In this document: in pieces, positions 1-8,689 of the stretch
Layout: each line of letters begins with the position of its first letter
Numbering within the stretch: position 1 is the stretch's first letter
NCBI RefSeq assembly: GCF_013488225.1
Contig: NZ_CP041241.1
Location: forward strand, 1,488,001 to 1,552,000
Length of the DNA stretch: 64,000 bases
Source: Sinorhizobium mexicanum
GTDB lineage: Bacteria; Pseudomonadota; Alphaproteobacteria; Rhizobiales; Rhizobiaceae
Direction: 5' to 3'
Made by a program: the position numbers and the translations under genes
Notes under the pieces: model-generated
What the model was told of the DNA's origin: nothing
Databases searched by the model: none
Seen by the model: the letters and a program-made list of their open reading frames with translations, nothing else

Positions 1-1
1 G

Positions 2-1825
2 ACGGCGAGATTTTCGAGTCCGATTCAGATTACGGCCGGAACGACCTACGTCGCGTCCTATCACACGTCGGGCGCCTACCATGCCACCGGCAACTACTTC
101 ACGACTGCACGCACCAATGGACCGCTGACGGCCCCGGCCTCCACGACGAGCAGCGGCAACGGCGTCTATTCCTATGGAGCGGGCACCGTCTTTCCCACGT
201 CGAACTACCAGGCTGCGAACTACTGGGTGGATGTCGTCTTCAACCAATCGACGGCAAATACCGCCCCGACGGCCGCCAATGACAACGGTTTCCTGGCCTA
301 CTACAACACGCCCTTGTCAATCGCGGCGTCCGCGGTCCTTGGCAACGACGTCGATGTCGATGGCGACGCGCTCTCGATTACCGGCGTGAACGGCGCGACG
401 AACGGCGCTGTCACCTTCGACAGCCAGAACAACCGGATCATTTTCACGCCGACCACCGGGTACACCGGACCGGCCGGCTTCTCCTACTCCGTCTCGGACG
501 GTCGCGGCGGGACGTCGTCGGCGAGCGTGAGCCTCAGCGTCAGCCGATCGACGAGCCTGTTTGCTGCCTCCGATACACCGAGCGTCGCGGCCACGAACGA
601 CGCGAGTTCCGTGGAACTCGGGGTCAAATTCGTCGCCTCCGCGCGCGGCACCATTACCGGTTTGCGGTATTACAAGAGCGCTCAGGACACCGGCACCCAC
701 ACGGGCTCCCTCTGGACCAGCACGGGGACATTGCTTGCCTCCGCCACCTTCACCAACGAAACCGCGAGCGGCTGGCAGACGGTGGCCTTCTCGCAGCCGA
801 TCACAGTTTCGGCGGGCACCAGCTATGTGGCGAGCTATCATTCCAATGGCCGTTACGCGATAACGCCGAACTATTTCGGCACCAGCCATTCAAGCGGCGC
901 CCTTACCGCGCCGTCCAGCGCTACGAGCGGCGGAAACGGCGTCTTCGCTTACGGTACGGGCAGCATCTTTCCGACGACCAGCTACAACGCGACGAACTAT
1001 TGGGTCGACGTCCTCTACGAAGAGGCGACGCAGAACACGACGCCTGTGGCCAGCAACGATTCTGGCTTCTCTACGAGTACCAATGCGCCGCTCGCGATCC
1101 AGGCCTCCGCTCTGCTTGCCAACGACAACGACCCGGATGGCGACACGATAACGGTCACTGGCGTCAGCAATGCGGTGAATGGGTCCGTCGCCTTCAACAG
1201 CCAGTCGAACGTCGTCACATTCACTCCCACAAACGGCTATTCCGGCCCGGCAAGCTTCACCTACTCCATTTCCGACGGAGTCGGCGGCACTGCCTCAGCC
1301 CAGGTCTCGCTCGACGTCATTCAGCAAGGTACCGAACAGAACGTGTTCGCAGCAAACAGCGCGCCCGCGATCGCTTCGGTGAACGATCCGAGCGCCGTCA
1401 ATCTCGGCATGAAGTTCCAGGCGGACGTGGCCGGTTGGATCACCGGATTCCGCTTTTACAAGGGCGCGAACAACACGGGCCCGCATACTGGCTATCTGTG
1501 GACATCGTCCGGTACGCTGCTCGCAAGCGCGACCTTCACGAACGAGAGCGCTAGCGGCTGGCAGTCGGTCAACCTCGCCGAGCAGGTCGCGATCCAGGCG
1601 AATACGACCTACGTCGTCTCCTACAGCACCAACGGGTTCTATTCCGCGACGGGCAACTTCTTCAGTTCCGAGGTTACCAACAACAACCTGCATGCGCTGT
1701 CCTCGGCGCTGAGCGGCGGCAATGGCGTGTACCGGTATGGCGCAAGCGGGCTATTCCCGACCAGCAGCTTCAACAGTACCAACTATTACGTGGATGTGGC
1801 GTTCCGGCCGCAACTGGCGGCCTAG
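2..1825 (+). CDS. C-terminal part of a large secreted DUF4082 / tandem Ig-like repeat protein (5' partial)
   Basis: The reading frame is open from the left edge, so the start lies outside the window; about 607 residues are visible. It alternates two modules. The DUF4082 type (aromatic-rich, with repeated NYWVDV/NYYVDV ends and TASGWQTV/SASGWQSV motifs) ends near base 240 for the first copy, then occupies about 545-1016 and 1345-1820. The Big_9/cadherin-like 'tandem-95' type (DNDxDGDxxTxTGV, FTPTxGYxGPAxFxYxxSDG) lies at about 250-540 and 1030-1320. There are no membrane segments, and cysteines are absent from the visible part. The protein ends right after the last DUF4082 module; no RTX nonapeptides are seen. 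The downstream type I secretion genes make it the likely exported substrate, an adhesin or matrix protein (inference). The CobW gene follows without a gap. Confidence 0.85.
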   Translation, partial: TARFSSPIQITAGTTYVASYHTSGAYHATGNYFTTARTNGPLTAPASTTSSGNGVYSYGAGTVFPTSNYQAANYWVDVVFNQSTANTAPTAANDNGFLAYYNTPLSIAASAVLGNDVDVDGDALSITGVNGATNGAVTFDSQNNRIIFTPTTGYTGPAGFSYSVSDGRGGTSSASVSLSVSRSTSLFAASDTPSVAATNDASSVELGVKFVASARGTITGLRYYKSAQDTGTHTGSLWTSTGTLLASATFTNETASGWQTVAFSQPITVSAGTSYVASYHSNGRYAITPNYFGTSHSSGALTAPSSATSGGNGVFAYGTGSIFPTTSYNATNYWVDVLYEEATQNTTPVASNDSGFSTSTNAPLAIQASALLANDNDPDGDTITVTGVSNAVNGSVAFNSQSNVVTFTPTNGYSGPASFTYSISDGVGGTASAQVSLDVIQQGTEQNVFAANSAPAIASVNDPSAVNLGMKFQADVAGWITGFRFYKGANNTGPHTGYLWTSSGTLLASATFTNESASGWQSVNLAEQVAIQANTTYVVSYSTNGFYSATGNFFSSEVTNNNLHALSSALSGGNGVYRYGASGLFPTSSFNSTNYYVDVAFRPQLAA

Positions 1826-1846
1826 ATGGGCATGGAGGCTCGCAGC

Positions 1847-3061
1847 ATGCGCGACGATCGACTGCCGGTAACAGTGCTGGCGGGCTTCCTCGGCGCAGGC
1901 AAGACGACGCTCCTGAACCACATTCTCCGCAACCGCGAGGGTTATCGTGTCGCGGTGATCGTCAACGACATGAGCGAGATCAGCATCGATGCGGACCTCG
2001 TCCGCGGCGACGGGGGGGCCGGTCTTTCGCGTACGGACGAGACGCTGGTCGAACTGACCAACGGCTGCATATGCTGCACGCTGCGCGCAGACCTCCTTGC
2101 CGAGGTTCGTCGCCTCGCGGCAGAAGGACGATTCGACTATTTACTGATCGAGGGCACGGGTATTGCCGAGCCCTTGCCGATCGCCGCGACTTTCTCCTTC
2201 AGGGATGAGAAGGGCGCGGCCCTTTGTGATGTCGCCCGTCTCGATACGATGGTCTCGGTCGTTGATGCAGTGAACCTGCTCTCCGATTACGCGAGCACGG
2301 ATTTTCTCGCCGACCGCGGCGAGGCTCGCGACGACGATGACAAGCGCACCCTGATCGATCTTCTCGTCGAGCAGATCGAATTCGCCGATGTCCTGGTAAT
2401 CAACAAGATCTCGGACGTGAGCGTCGAAACGCGAGCAACGGTGCGGCGGATCATCGCCGCGCTTAATCCCGACGCACGCGTCATGGAAACCGATTTCGGC
2501 CGCCTGCCGCTCGCCACGGTCCTCGATACCGGCCTTTTCAGCGAGACGAAATCGGCGCGCCACCCGCTGTGGCACAAAGAACTCTATGGCTGGGGCGACC
2601 ATATTCCCGAAACCGAAGAATACGGGATCACGAGTTTCGTCTACCGGGCGCGGCGTCCCTTCGATCCCGCGAAGTTCCACGATTTCCTCACGAAGGAGTG
2701 GACCGGCCTCATCCGAGCCAAGGGGCATTTCTGGCTGGCAACACGCCCCGACTCGATCGGACAGCTTTCGATCGCGGGGACGCAGTGCCGCACCGAGGCA
2801 AAGGGCCTTTGGTGGGCGTCAGTGCCGAAGGCGCACTGGCCCGGTTTTCCGCAATTCCGCGCATTGCTCGAGCGGCATTGGAGCGCCGTTTGGGGCGATC
2901 GCCGGCAGGAGCTCGTGTTCATCGGGGCGGACCTTGCCGAAGCTGCGATCCGCGCCGCGCTCGACGACTGCCTGATCGGCGAGGAGACCGGCTTCGATCC
3001 GCAGCTTGCGCGCGGCCTGCGTGATCCGTTTCCAACATGGCAGCACGCGCCTGCCGCATGA
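1847..3061 (+). CDS. CobW/CobD family GTPase (putative zinc metallochaperone, ZigA-like)
   Basis: Full-length COG0523 protein of about 404 residues. Visible motifs are a Walker A ([13 protein letters not shown], near residue 12), the family's metal-binding CxCC signature (GCICC), an EGTGIAEP segment and an NKxS-D guanine-recognition motif (INKISD), followed by the C-terminal CobW domain. Family members use GTP hydrolysis to hand metal, mostly zinc, to client enzymes. I chose the ATG at 1847 because GGAG at 1834-1837 precedes it; an in-frame ATG at 1826 directly abuts the previous stop. The gene sits between the repeat protein and its putative secretion genes. That is unusual, since ZigA-like genes normally lie near zinc-uptake or zinc-independent paralogue genes. 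No Zur box was recognised. A role in loading metal onto a secreted product is only a guess. Confidence 0.85.
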   Translation: MRDDRLPVTVLAGFLGAGKTTLLNHILRNREGYRVAVIVNDMSEISIDADLVRGDGGAGLSRTDETLVELTNGCICCTLRADLLAEVRRLAAEGRFDYLLIEGTGIAEPLPIAATFSFRDEKGAALCDVARLDTMVSVVDAVNLLSDYASTDFLADRGEARDDDDKRTLIDLLVEQIEFADVLVINKISDVSVETRATVRRIIAALNPDARVMETDFGRLPLATVLDTGLFSETKSARHPLWHKELYGWGDHIPETEEYGITSFVYRARRPFDPAKFHDFLTKEWTGLIRAKGHFWLATRPDSIGQLSIAGTQCRTEAKGLWWASVPKAHWPGFPQFRALLERHWSAVWGDRRQELVFIGADLAEAAIRAALDDCLIGEETGFDPQLARGLRDPFPTWQHAPAA

Positions 3062-3086
3062 TGAGCTCAAAAGTAGGGAGTAGAAG

Positions 3087-3392
3087 ATGAGCACCGAACT
3101 TTATTCAGACGGCATAGGCGAGATCACTGTCACCGGAACGATCGTCAGGATCGACCTGATGTCTCTCTCCGCCACCGAACGGGACGAGAAAAACAACCCG
3201 AAGCCAGCGTTCCGGCAGCGGATCATCATGCCGGTGGACGCGTTCGCCAATGCGGTTGACCTCATGCAGAAGGCGCTTGCCGGCCTCGTCGAAGCGGGCG
3301 CGGTTCGGAGGATCGGCGATATCCAGAAACTTCCGGCGGGCGACACCCAGCAGGGGCAGATGACGACCAACGCGTCACCGAACTTCAATTGA
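3087..3392 (+). CDS. Small conserved-looking protein of unknown function in the secretion locus
   Basis: 101 residues, starting at an ATG with a purine-rich leader (GGGAGTAGAAG) just upstream. No signal peptide or membrane segment is visible. The N-terminal half looks like beta strands (EITVTGTIVRIDLMSL), followed by a charged loop, a RQRIIMPVDAF strand and a helix (AVDLMQKALAGLVEAGAV). The tail is polar and Gln/Asn-rich. It lies 25 bases after the CobW gene and about 30 bases before the secretion ATPase, so it is almost certainly in the same operon. I do not recognise the family; a chaperone or adaptor for the type I substrate is possible by position only. Confidence 0.7.
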   Translation: MSTELYSDGIGEITVTGTIVRIDLMSLSATERDEKNNPKPAFRQRIIMPVDAFANAVDLMQKALAGLVEAGAVRRIGDIQKLPAGDTQQGQMTTNASPNFN

Positions 3393-3422
3393 TCCGAAGC
3401 GCAGCTATTTCTGGGGCGGGTG

Positions 3423-5567
3423 ATGAGTACCAATCCGCATACCAGTCTTCAGTGTCTGGTCCTTGTCGCCCGTCACCATGGCATCGACCTTTCGCCCGAA
3501 CGGCTGCTGCATGACTACGCATTGGGGGACCAGCCGGTCGCGACCCGGCAGCTCCTGCGCATGGCGAAAGATGCCGGCTTGCGGGCCCGGCACGTGCATC
3601 TCACCTGGCGGTCGCTCTTTCAGATGGGCGGCGCCTATCCCGTGCTTGCCGAACTCGAGAATGGCAACTGGGTCGTCATCGCCGGCGTTGCGACCGACAG
3701 CGAGGAGGAGGCGATCCGGATTCTCGATCCGCTGGCGGCGCGGCCCGAATTCATCGTCCTGAATGAAAGCCAGTTTTCCAAGGCCTGGCGCGGTTCGGCG
3801 GTCCTCCTGAAGCGCAACTATCGTCTGGGCGACGATGACCAGCCCTTCGGGTTCCGCTGGTTCTTGCCGGAGATCATACGCCAGCGCGGGCTTTTCCGGG
3901 ACGTCGCCTTGGCGGCCGTCGCCCTTTACGGGCTTGGCCTCACCACGCCGATCTTCTTCCAGCTCGTCATCGACAAGGTGCTGGTGCATCAGAGCTACGC
4001 AACACTGACAGTTCTCACCATCGGCATCGCGGTCGCACTGGTCTTCGATGCCGCCTTTTCCTTCCTGCGCCGCTATCTCCTGCTCTATGCGACCAACAAG
4101 ATCGATATCAGAATAGCGACGCGCACCTTCGGGCATCTCCTGAACCTGCCGATCGCGCTTTTCGAGCAGGCGTCCGCCGGTGTCCTGGTGAAGCATATGC
4201 AGCAGACCGGGCGCATTCGCGAGTTTCTGACGGGCCGGCTCTTCCTCACCTTGCTCGATGGGCTTTCGCTTCTGGTGTTCGTGCCGATCCTCGCCCTCTA
4301 CAGCGTCAAGCTTACCTTCGTGGTGCTCGGCTTTGCCGCGCTGGTGGGCCTCGTGGTGATGATGCTCGTGGGGCCATTCCAGCGACGGCTCCAGGCTCTC
4401 TACCAGGCCGAAGGCGATCGACAGGCGATGCTCGTGGAAACGGTCCACGGCATGCGCACAGTCAAGTCGCTGGCGCTCGAGCCGCGCCAGCGCCGGGTGT
4501 GGGACGACCATTCGGCCCGGTCGATCTCCGTGCGTTTCCGCGTCGAGAAGATTTCGACCTTCGCGCAGGCGATAACAGGGCTCCTGGAAAAACTGATGAG
4601 CGTCGCGATCGTCGGACTGGGCGCGCTCGATGTGTTCAGCGGCACAATGACAATCGGCGCGCTCGTCGCGTTCAACATGCTGGCCGGCCGGGTTTCCGGA
4701 CCGCTCGTCCAGATCGTCACCATGGTCCACGAATACCAGGAAGTAGCGCTTTCCGTGCGCATGCTCGGCGAGATCATGAACCAGCGCCCGGAACAATTCG
4801 GGCGTGGACGCGGGCTCAGGCCGGACCTGAAGGGGCTGATCGAGTTCGACAGGGTGACATTCCGGTACGGGCCCGACGGCGCCCCTGCACTCGACGATGT
4901 CTCCTTCACGGTTCCCGCGGGCTCCGTCTTCGGTATCGTCGGCAAGAGCGGCTCGGGAAAGACGACCGTCACCCGGCTCATCCAGGGTCTCTATCAGAAC
5001 CAGCAGGGGCTCGTGCGCATAGATGGCCACGACAGCCGCGAGATCGATCTCGTTCACTTGAGAAAGAGCATCGGCGTGGTGCTGCAGGATAACTTCCTGT
5101 TCCGGGGAACGGTTCGCGAAAACATTGCCGCGGCAAGGACGGATGCGAGCATCGAGGAGATCGCCGCCGCCGCACGCGTTGCCGGCGCCGAGGAGTTCAT
5201 CGAGCGACTGCCGCGCGGCTTCGAGACCCTGCTCGAGGAAAATGCCTCCAATCTCTCCGGCGGCCAGAAGCAGCGTCTCGCCATCGCTCGCGCGCTGATC
5301 ACCGATCCCAGATTACTCATTCTCGACGAGGCGACGAGTGCTCTCGACCCCGACAGCGAGGCGATCGTCAGACAGAATCTCTCGAAGATCGCCGAGGGAC
5401 GCACCGTCATCATCGTCTCGCACCGTCTGTCCACGCTCGTCGATGCCGATGCGATCCTCGTCATCGAGCGCGGCAAGATCGCCGATATCGGTCGCCATGA
5501 CCAGCTCGTTTCACGCTGCATGACCTATCGCCACCTGTGGTCACAGCAGACCAGGCAGTCCGCATGA
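3423..5567 (+). CDS. Type I secretion ABC transporter ATPase (HlyB/LapB type) with C39-like domain
   Basis: 714 residues in HlyB order: an N-terminal C39-like domain (1-130), a six-helix ABC exporter membrane domain (about 150-430) and a C-terminal ATPase (about 475-714). The ATPase has Walker A GKSGSGKTT (G507), signature LSGGQKQR, Walker B LLILDEATSALD and the switch histidine in IIVSHRLST. In the C39-like domain the catalytic cysteine position (four residues before the conserved CLVL cysteine) is Thr, and the catalytic His position reads Asn (GNWVV). It should therefore not cleave leader peptides but dock an unfolded substrate, as in HlyB. GTG at 3420 is one codon upstream; ATG at 3423 is preferred. 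The HlyD gene overlaps its stop by 4 bases. No TolC-type outer-membrane gene is in view. Confidence 0.93.
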   Translation: MSTNPHTSLQCLVLVARHHGIDLSPERLLHDYALGDQPVATRQLLRMAKDAGLRARHVHLTWRSLFQMGGAYPVLAELENGNWVVIAGVATDSEEEAIRILDPLAARPEFIVLNESQFSKAWRGSAVLLKRNYRLGDDDQPFGFRWFLPEIIRQRGLFRDVALAAVALYGLGLTTPIFFQLVIDKVLVHQSYATLTVLTIGIAVALVFDAAFSFLRRYLLLYATNKIDIRIATRTFGHLLNLPIALFEQASAGVLVKHMQQTGRIREFLTGRLFLTLLDGLSLLVFVPILALYSVKLTFVVLGFAALVGLVVMMLVGPFQRRLQALYQAEGDRQAMLVETVHGMRTVKSLALEPRQRRVWDDHSARSISVRFRVEKISTFAQAITGLLEKLMSVAIVGLGALDVFSGTMTIGALVAFNMLAGRVSGPLVQIVTMVHEYQEVALSVRMLGEIMNQRPEQFGRGRGLRPDLKGLIEFDRVTFRYGPDGAPALDDVSFTVPAGSVFGIVGKSGSGKTTVTRLIQGLYQNQQGLVRIDGHDSREIDLVHLRKSIGVVLQDNFLFRGTVRENIAAARTDASIEEIAAAARVAGAEEFIERLPRGFETLLEENASNLSGGQKQRLAIARALITDPRLLILDEATSALDPDSEAIVRQNLSKIAEGRTVIIVSHRLSTLVDADAILVIERGKIADIGRHDQLVSRCMTYRHLWSQQTRQSA

Positions 5568-6955
5568 GCGCCCGCAATCCGCAAGCCGCAAACATCATTT
5601 CCGACCGCGACCTAGCGGGAAGACCGCCGCTGCCGCCGGTCATTGCGGAATTTCAATCCGACGCGGTGGAACTGGAGGAGCGCGTACCGCCGAAGATCGC
5701 TCGGCTGACGCTCTACGGCATTGCGGCCCTTATTGCCGCCGCGGTTCTGTGGGCATCGATCTCATCGATCGACGAAGTCGTCGTTGCTCCCGGCAAGCTG
5801 GTCACGACCCGGCCGACCATTATCCTGCAGCCGCTGGAAACCTCCATCATTCGTTCGATCGACGTGACGACCGGAGAGGTGGTTCGCGCTGGCCAAGCGC
5901 TCGTGATGCTTGATGCGACATTCAGCCAGTCGGACTTCGACCAGCAGAGGGTAAAGCTCGCGGCATTCGATGCGCAGATAAAGCGCATCGAAGCCGAACT
6001 CGACAACGCCGATTATTCCTTGATCGCGGGCAATTCGCCCGAGGAACGGCTGCAGTTGCAGCTCTTTGGCCAGCGGCGCGCTTTTTACGTCGCGCAACTC
6101 CAGAATTTTGATCAGCAGATCGCAGGACAGCTGGCGGCAATCGAGGCCGGGAAGAATCAGGAGGGCATCCTGCTCGACCGGCGCGAGAGCCTCACCCGGA
6201 TCGAGAACGCACGCGAGACGCTCTATAAAAAGGAGAAGGGTTCGCTGATCAATTTCCTCAGCTCGCGCGATGCACGCCTCGACGTCGATGCCAATCTGTC
6301 GCAGCTGCGCGGCAAGTCAGCCGAAGCCGAACATGCCTTGGCCAGGCTCAGGGCGGATCGACAGGCGTTCATCGAGGACTTCCGCCGCACGTCGACGGAG
6401 CAGCTCGTAGAGCTGCGCGGCCAGCGTGATACGGCGAGCACGGAAGTGAAGAAGATGGAGCTGCGCCGACAAATGGTGGCTTTGACGGCGCCGGCCGACG
6501 CGGTCGTTCTCGATCTTGCGCAACGCTCGGTCGGCTCGGTCGTGCGAGAGGCGGAGCCGATTGTCACGCTCGTGCCTCTCAACGTGCCCCTGGAAGCCGA
6601 GGTCGAGATCAATGCCCGCGATATCGGGCGCGTGACTGCCGACGAGGAGGTCCGCATCAAATTCGATGCCTACCCGTTCCAGAAATACGGCACCGCGTCC
6701 GGCTCGATCCGGACGATCAGCCGCGACGCCTTCACACCAAGCCAGCAGGAAGCATCAGCGGTTCACGCGGCCGCTCCGTTCTTCAAGGCGCGCGTTACGC
6801 TTGGCGACACCGAGCTTCGCGCGCCGCCCGGGATCGTCCGTCTGCTGCCCGGCATGACCGTATCTGCAGAGATCAAGGTCGGCCGTCGAACCGTCATTTC
6901 CTACTTCCTCTATCCGCTGCTGCGAGGTCTCGACGACGCGATCCGCGAGCCTTGA
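5564..6955 (+). CDS. Type I secretion periplasmic adaptor (HlyD family)
   Basis: 463 residues. Layout is a short cytoplasmic N-terminus, one membrane helix (LYGIAALIAAAVLWASI, about residues 45-62), the first lipoyl half (VVVAPGKLVTTRPTIILQPLE), a long coiled-coil hairpin (about 120-290), the second lipoyl half with APADAVVLDLAQRSVGSVV, and a beta-barrel/RND-adaptor C-terminus (LEAEVEINARDIGRV to PGMTVSAEIKVGRRTVISYFLYPL). This is the adaptor linking the inner-membrane ABC exporter to a TolC channel. The ATG at 5564 overlaps the transporter's TGA (ATGA), indicating translational coupling, so a longer frame beginning upstream at 5537 is not used. The two proteins should export the repeat protein encoded upstream. 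Confidence 0.93.
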   Translation: MSARNPQAANIISDRDLAGRPPLPPVIAEFQSDAVELEERVPPKIARLTLYGIAALIAAAVLWASISSIDEVVVAPGKLVTTRPTIILQPLETSIIRSIDVTTGEVVRAGQALVMLDATFSQSDFDQQRVKLAAFDAQIKRIEAELDNADYSLIAGNSPEERLQLQLFGQRRAFYVAQLQNFDQQIAGQLAAIEAGKNQEGILLDRRESLTRIENARETLYKKEKGSLINFLSSRDARLDVDANLSQLRGKSAEAEHALARLRADRQAFIEDFRRTSTEQLVELRGQRDTASTEVKKMELRRQMVALTAPADAVVLDLAQRSVGSVVREAEPIVTLVPLNVPLEAEVEINARDIGRVTADEEVRIKFDAYPFQKYGTASGSIRTISRDAFTPSQQEASAVHAAAPFFKARVTLGDTELRAPPGIVRLLPGMTVSAEIKVGRRTVISYFLYPLLRGLDDAIREP

Positions 6956-7182
6956 GCAAGGCTTGGCATGGAATGGGCGAGAACCGTCGAAGCCGTCCGC
7001 GAGGTCGGCAATGCCGAAGGTGAACCGCTGTGCCGGCTCTGTACGTGCGTGCTCACGAGCTCGAGCAGGAACTCGCGATCGCCTTGCCGATTGAGCCTCG
7101 ACGCGTAGTCGTTGACGTTGGAAAAGGCGACTTGGCGCCGCGCCCGTATATACGCCCGATGCGGTCGTCGCGGTCGACTGGC

Positions 7183-7677
7183 CTATTGCAGATCGCTCGC
7201 CTCGGCGTAGATCGCAGCGAGCGCCTCAAACCCAGCCTGATCCTCGGCGTCGAAACGGCCGGATAGAGGGCTGTCGAGATCGAGCACGCCGAAAATTCTG
7301 CCGTCCTTGATCAGCGGTACCACCAGCTCCGAACGGGAGGCCGCGTCACAGGCGATATGTCCGGGAAATTCGTGAACATCCGGAACCAGCATCGAGCGTG
7401 CTTCCGCGACCGCGGTGCCGCAAACGCCCTTGCCCACCGCTATGCGCACACAGGCGACTTTTCCCTGAAACGGGCCGAGCACCAGCTCGTTTCCGGATTT
7501 CAGGAAATAGAAACCTGCCCAGTTCAGGTCGGGTACCAGGTCGAAAATCAACGCGGAGAGGTTGGCAGCGTTGGCGATCGCGTCGCGTTCTCCAGCGAGA
7601 AGGCCGCGCAGTTGGTTTGCGAGCTCGCGATAGAAGGAGCCCTTGTCGTCCTCAGCGATGCTTCTCGTAACAAACAT
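7183..7677 (-). CDS. msrC: Free methionine-(R)-sulfoxide reductase (fRMsr, GAF domain)
   Basis: 164 residues forming one GAF domain. The three redox cysteines of the fRMsr family are present at C76 (VACVRIA), C86 (GKGVCGTAV) and C110 (HIACDAASRSE), with the same 10 and 24 spacing as E. coli YebR. NWAGFYF and the GVLDLDSP core are also typical. The enzyme reduces free L-methionine-(R)-sulfoxide in the cytosol using thioredoxin and so links to oxidative-stress defence. It stands alone on the minus strand between the secretion operon and the GntR/ABC operon. About 225 bases without a recognisable gene separate it from hlyD. Confidence 0.92.
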   Translation of the reverse strand: MFVTRSIAEDDKGSFYRELANQLRGLLAGERDAIANAANLSALIFDLVPDLNWAGFYFLKSGNELVLGPFQGKVACVRIAVGKGVCGTAVAEARSMLVPDVHEFPGHIACDAASRSELVVPLIKDGRIFGVLDLDSPLSGRFDAEDQAGFEALAAIYAEASDLQ

Positions 7678-7911
7678 GTTGCTGTCCTCGATCCTTCACC
7701 TGCGACTATGCCATCTGACAAACATGCACACTATCAGATCCCTCTTCAATGCCCCGAAAACAAATGGGCCACGGTCTCCAGCATGGTGCCGAACACGTGC
7801 TGGTCGTCCTGACGGTGACGCGATTCCTCGAACTCAGCCCGTTCGGTCCCGCCAAGACCAATGCGGAAGTCGACCGGCCATATGAGCCGTAGTCATTGAC
7901 ATCGAGTGAAA

Positions 7912-7931
7912 CTTGGTTACTAGTATACAAG
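7912..7931. promoter_or_regulatory. Palindromic operator for the adjacent GntR regulator
   Basis: CTTGGTTACTAGTATACAAG is a dyad centred on CTAG in which 16 of 20 positions are symmetric (CTTG..TACTAGTA..CAAG). It ends just before the ribosome-binding site (GAGGAG) of the GntR gene starting at 7944. FadR/FCD-type GntR proteins bind short dyads of this size, so autoregulation of the GntR-ABC-uxuA operon is likely (inference). Confidence 0.6.
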
Positions 7932-7943
7932 AGGAGAAACCAA

Positions 7944-8666
7944 ATGCCTGCCATTACCGAAGCCGCCCGCCGGTCCGGCCCCGCAGTCCGAGAGATTTAC
8001 GATGTCCTGCGCCATCGGATTTTGACGGCAGAGCTGATGCCGGGCACCGGCATGTCGGAAGTGCCCTATTCCGAGCAGTTCGGCGTCAGCCGAACGCCGG
8101 TGCGTGAGGTATTTCGGCGCCTTGCAGATGAAGGGCTCCTTCGGATCGTGCCGCAGGTCGGAACCTTCGTTGCTCCTATTCAGTTGCGCGCCGTCTATGA
8201 CAGCCAGTTCGTGAGAGAGACGCTGGAATGCCGAACTGTGAACCTCGCAGCCGCCAACGTGAGCGGCCGGGCGAAGGACGACCTTGACGACTTTCTGACG
8301 CTGCAGCGGCGCGCCATACGCGACAACGACCTCGAACGATTTTTCGACGCTGACGACAGAATGCACACCTACCTGATCGGTCTCGCCGGATATCCATCGA
8401 TTTGGGAGCTGATCCAGGGCGTGAAGGCGCAACTCGACCGTGTTCGCTATCTCTCGCTCGAAAGCGGCGACTGGCTGAACCGCATCCTTGACCAGCACGA
8501 GGTCATCGTCAGGCGCGTCATCGAGGGTGACGCCGTCGGCGCGGAAGCTGCGATGCGCGAGCATTTGCAGTCTGTATTTCTCACCATCGAACGTCTCGCA
8601 AAGAACAAACCCGAGCTCTTTGAAGGGAGCCCGGCACCTCAGACCAATATTTCGCCAACACGATGA
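7944..8666 (+). CDS. GntR family transcriptional regulator, FadR/FCD subfamily
   Basis: 240 residues. The N-terminal winged helix-turn-helix spans about 10-75 (AVREIYDVLRHRIL, SEQFGVSRTPVREVFRRLADEGLLRIVPQVGTF in part), and an all-helical FCD ligand domain spans about 85-220 (DADDRMHTYL, DQHEVIVRRVIEGD, MREHL), including the acidic/His residues that bind metal in this fold. The ATG at 7944 follows GAGGAG at a normal spacing; an upstream in-frame ATG at 7896 is less likely because it would put the dyad operator (7912-7931) inside the gene. It is the first gene of the ABC-uxuA operon and probably represses it until a sugar acid is present. Confidence 0.9.
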   Translation: MPAITEAARRSGPAVREIYDVLRHRILTAELMPGTGMSEVPYSEQFGVSRTPVREVFRRLADEGLLRIVPQVGTFVAPIQLRAVYDSQFVRETLECRTVNLAAANVSGRAKDDLDDFLTLQRRAIRDNDLERFFDADDRMHTYLIGLAGYPSIWELIQGVKAQLDRVRYLSLESGDWLNRILDQHEVIVRRVIEGDAVGAEAAMREHLQSVFLTIERLAKNKPELFEGSPAPQTNISPTR

Positions 8667-8689
8667 AACGGCTACCGGGAGGCAATGCC

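Noticed and set aside
1826..1846. ATG at 1826 as the CobW start
   Set aside because: It directly abuts the previous stop and lacks a ribosome-binding site, whereas the ATG at 1847 has GGAG at a proper distance and begins the conserved part.
3405..5057. 550-codon minus-strand frame opposite the type I secretion ATPase
   Set aside because: Antisense to a complete ABC exporter with all motifs; low-complexity His/Glu/Arg composition.
6948..6963. Terminator after hlyD (AGCCTT-GAGC-AAGGCT)
   Set aside because: Only a 6-bp stem overlapping the stop codon and no T-tract.
7030..7266. Open frame of 78 codons between hlyD and msrC
   Set aside because: Overlaps the 3' end of msrC on the other strand, has no ribosome-binding site and no recognisable product.
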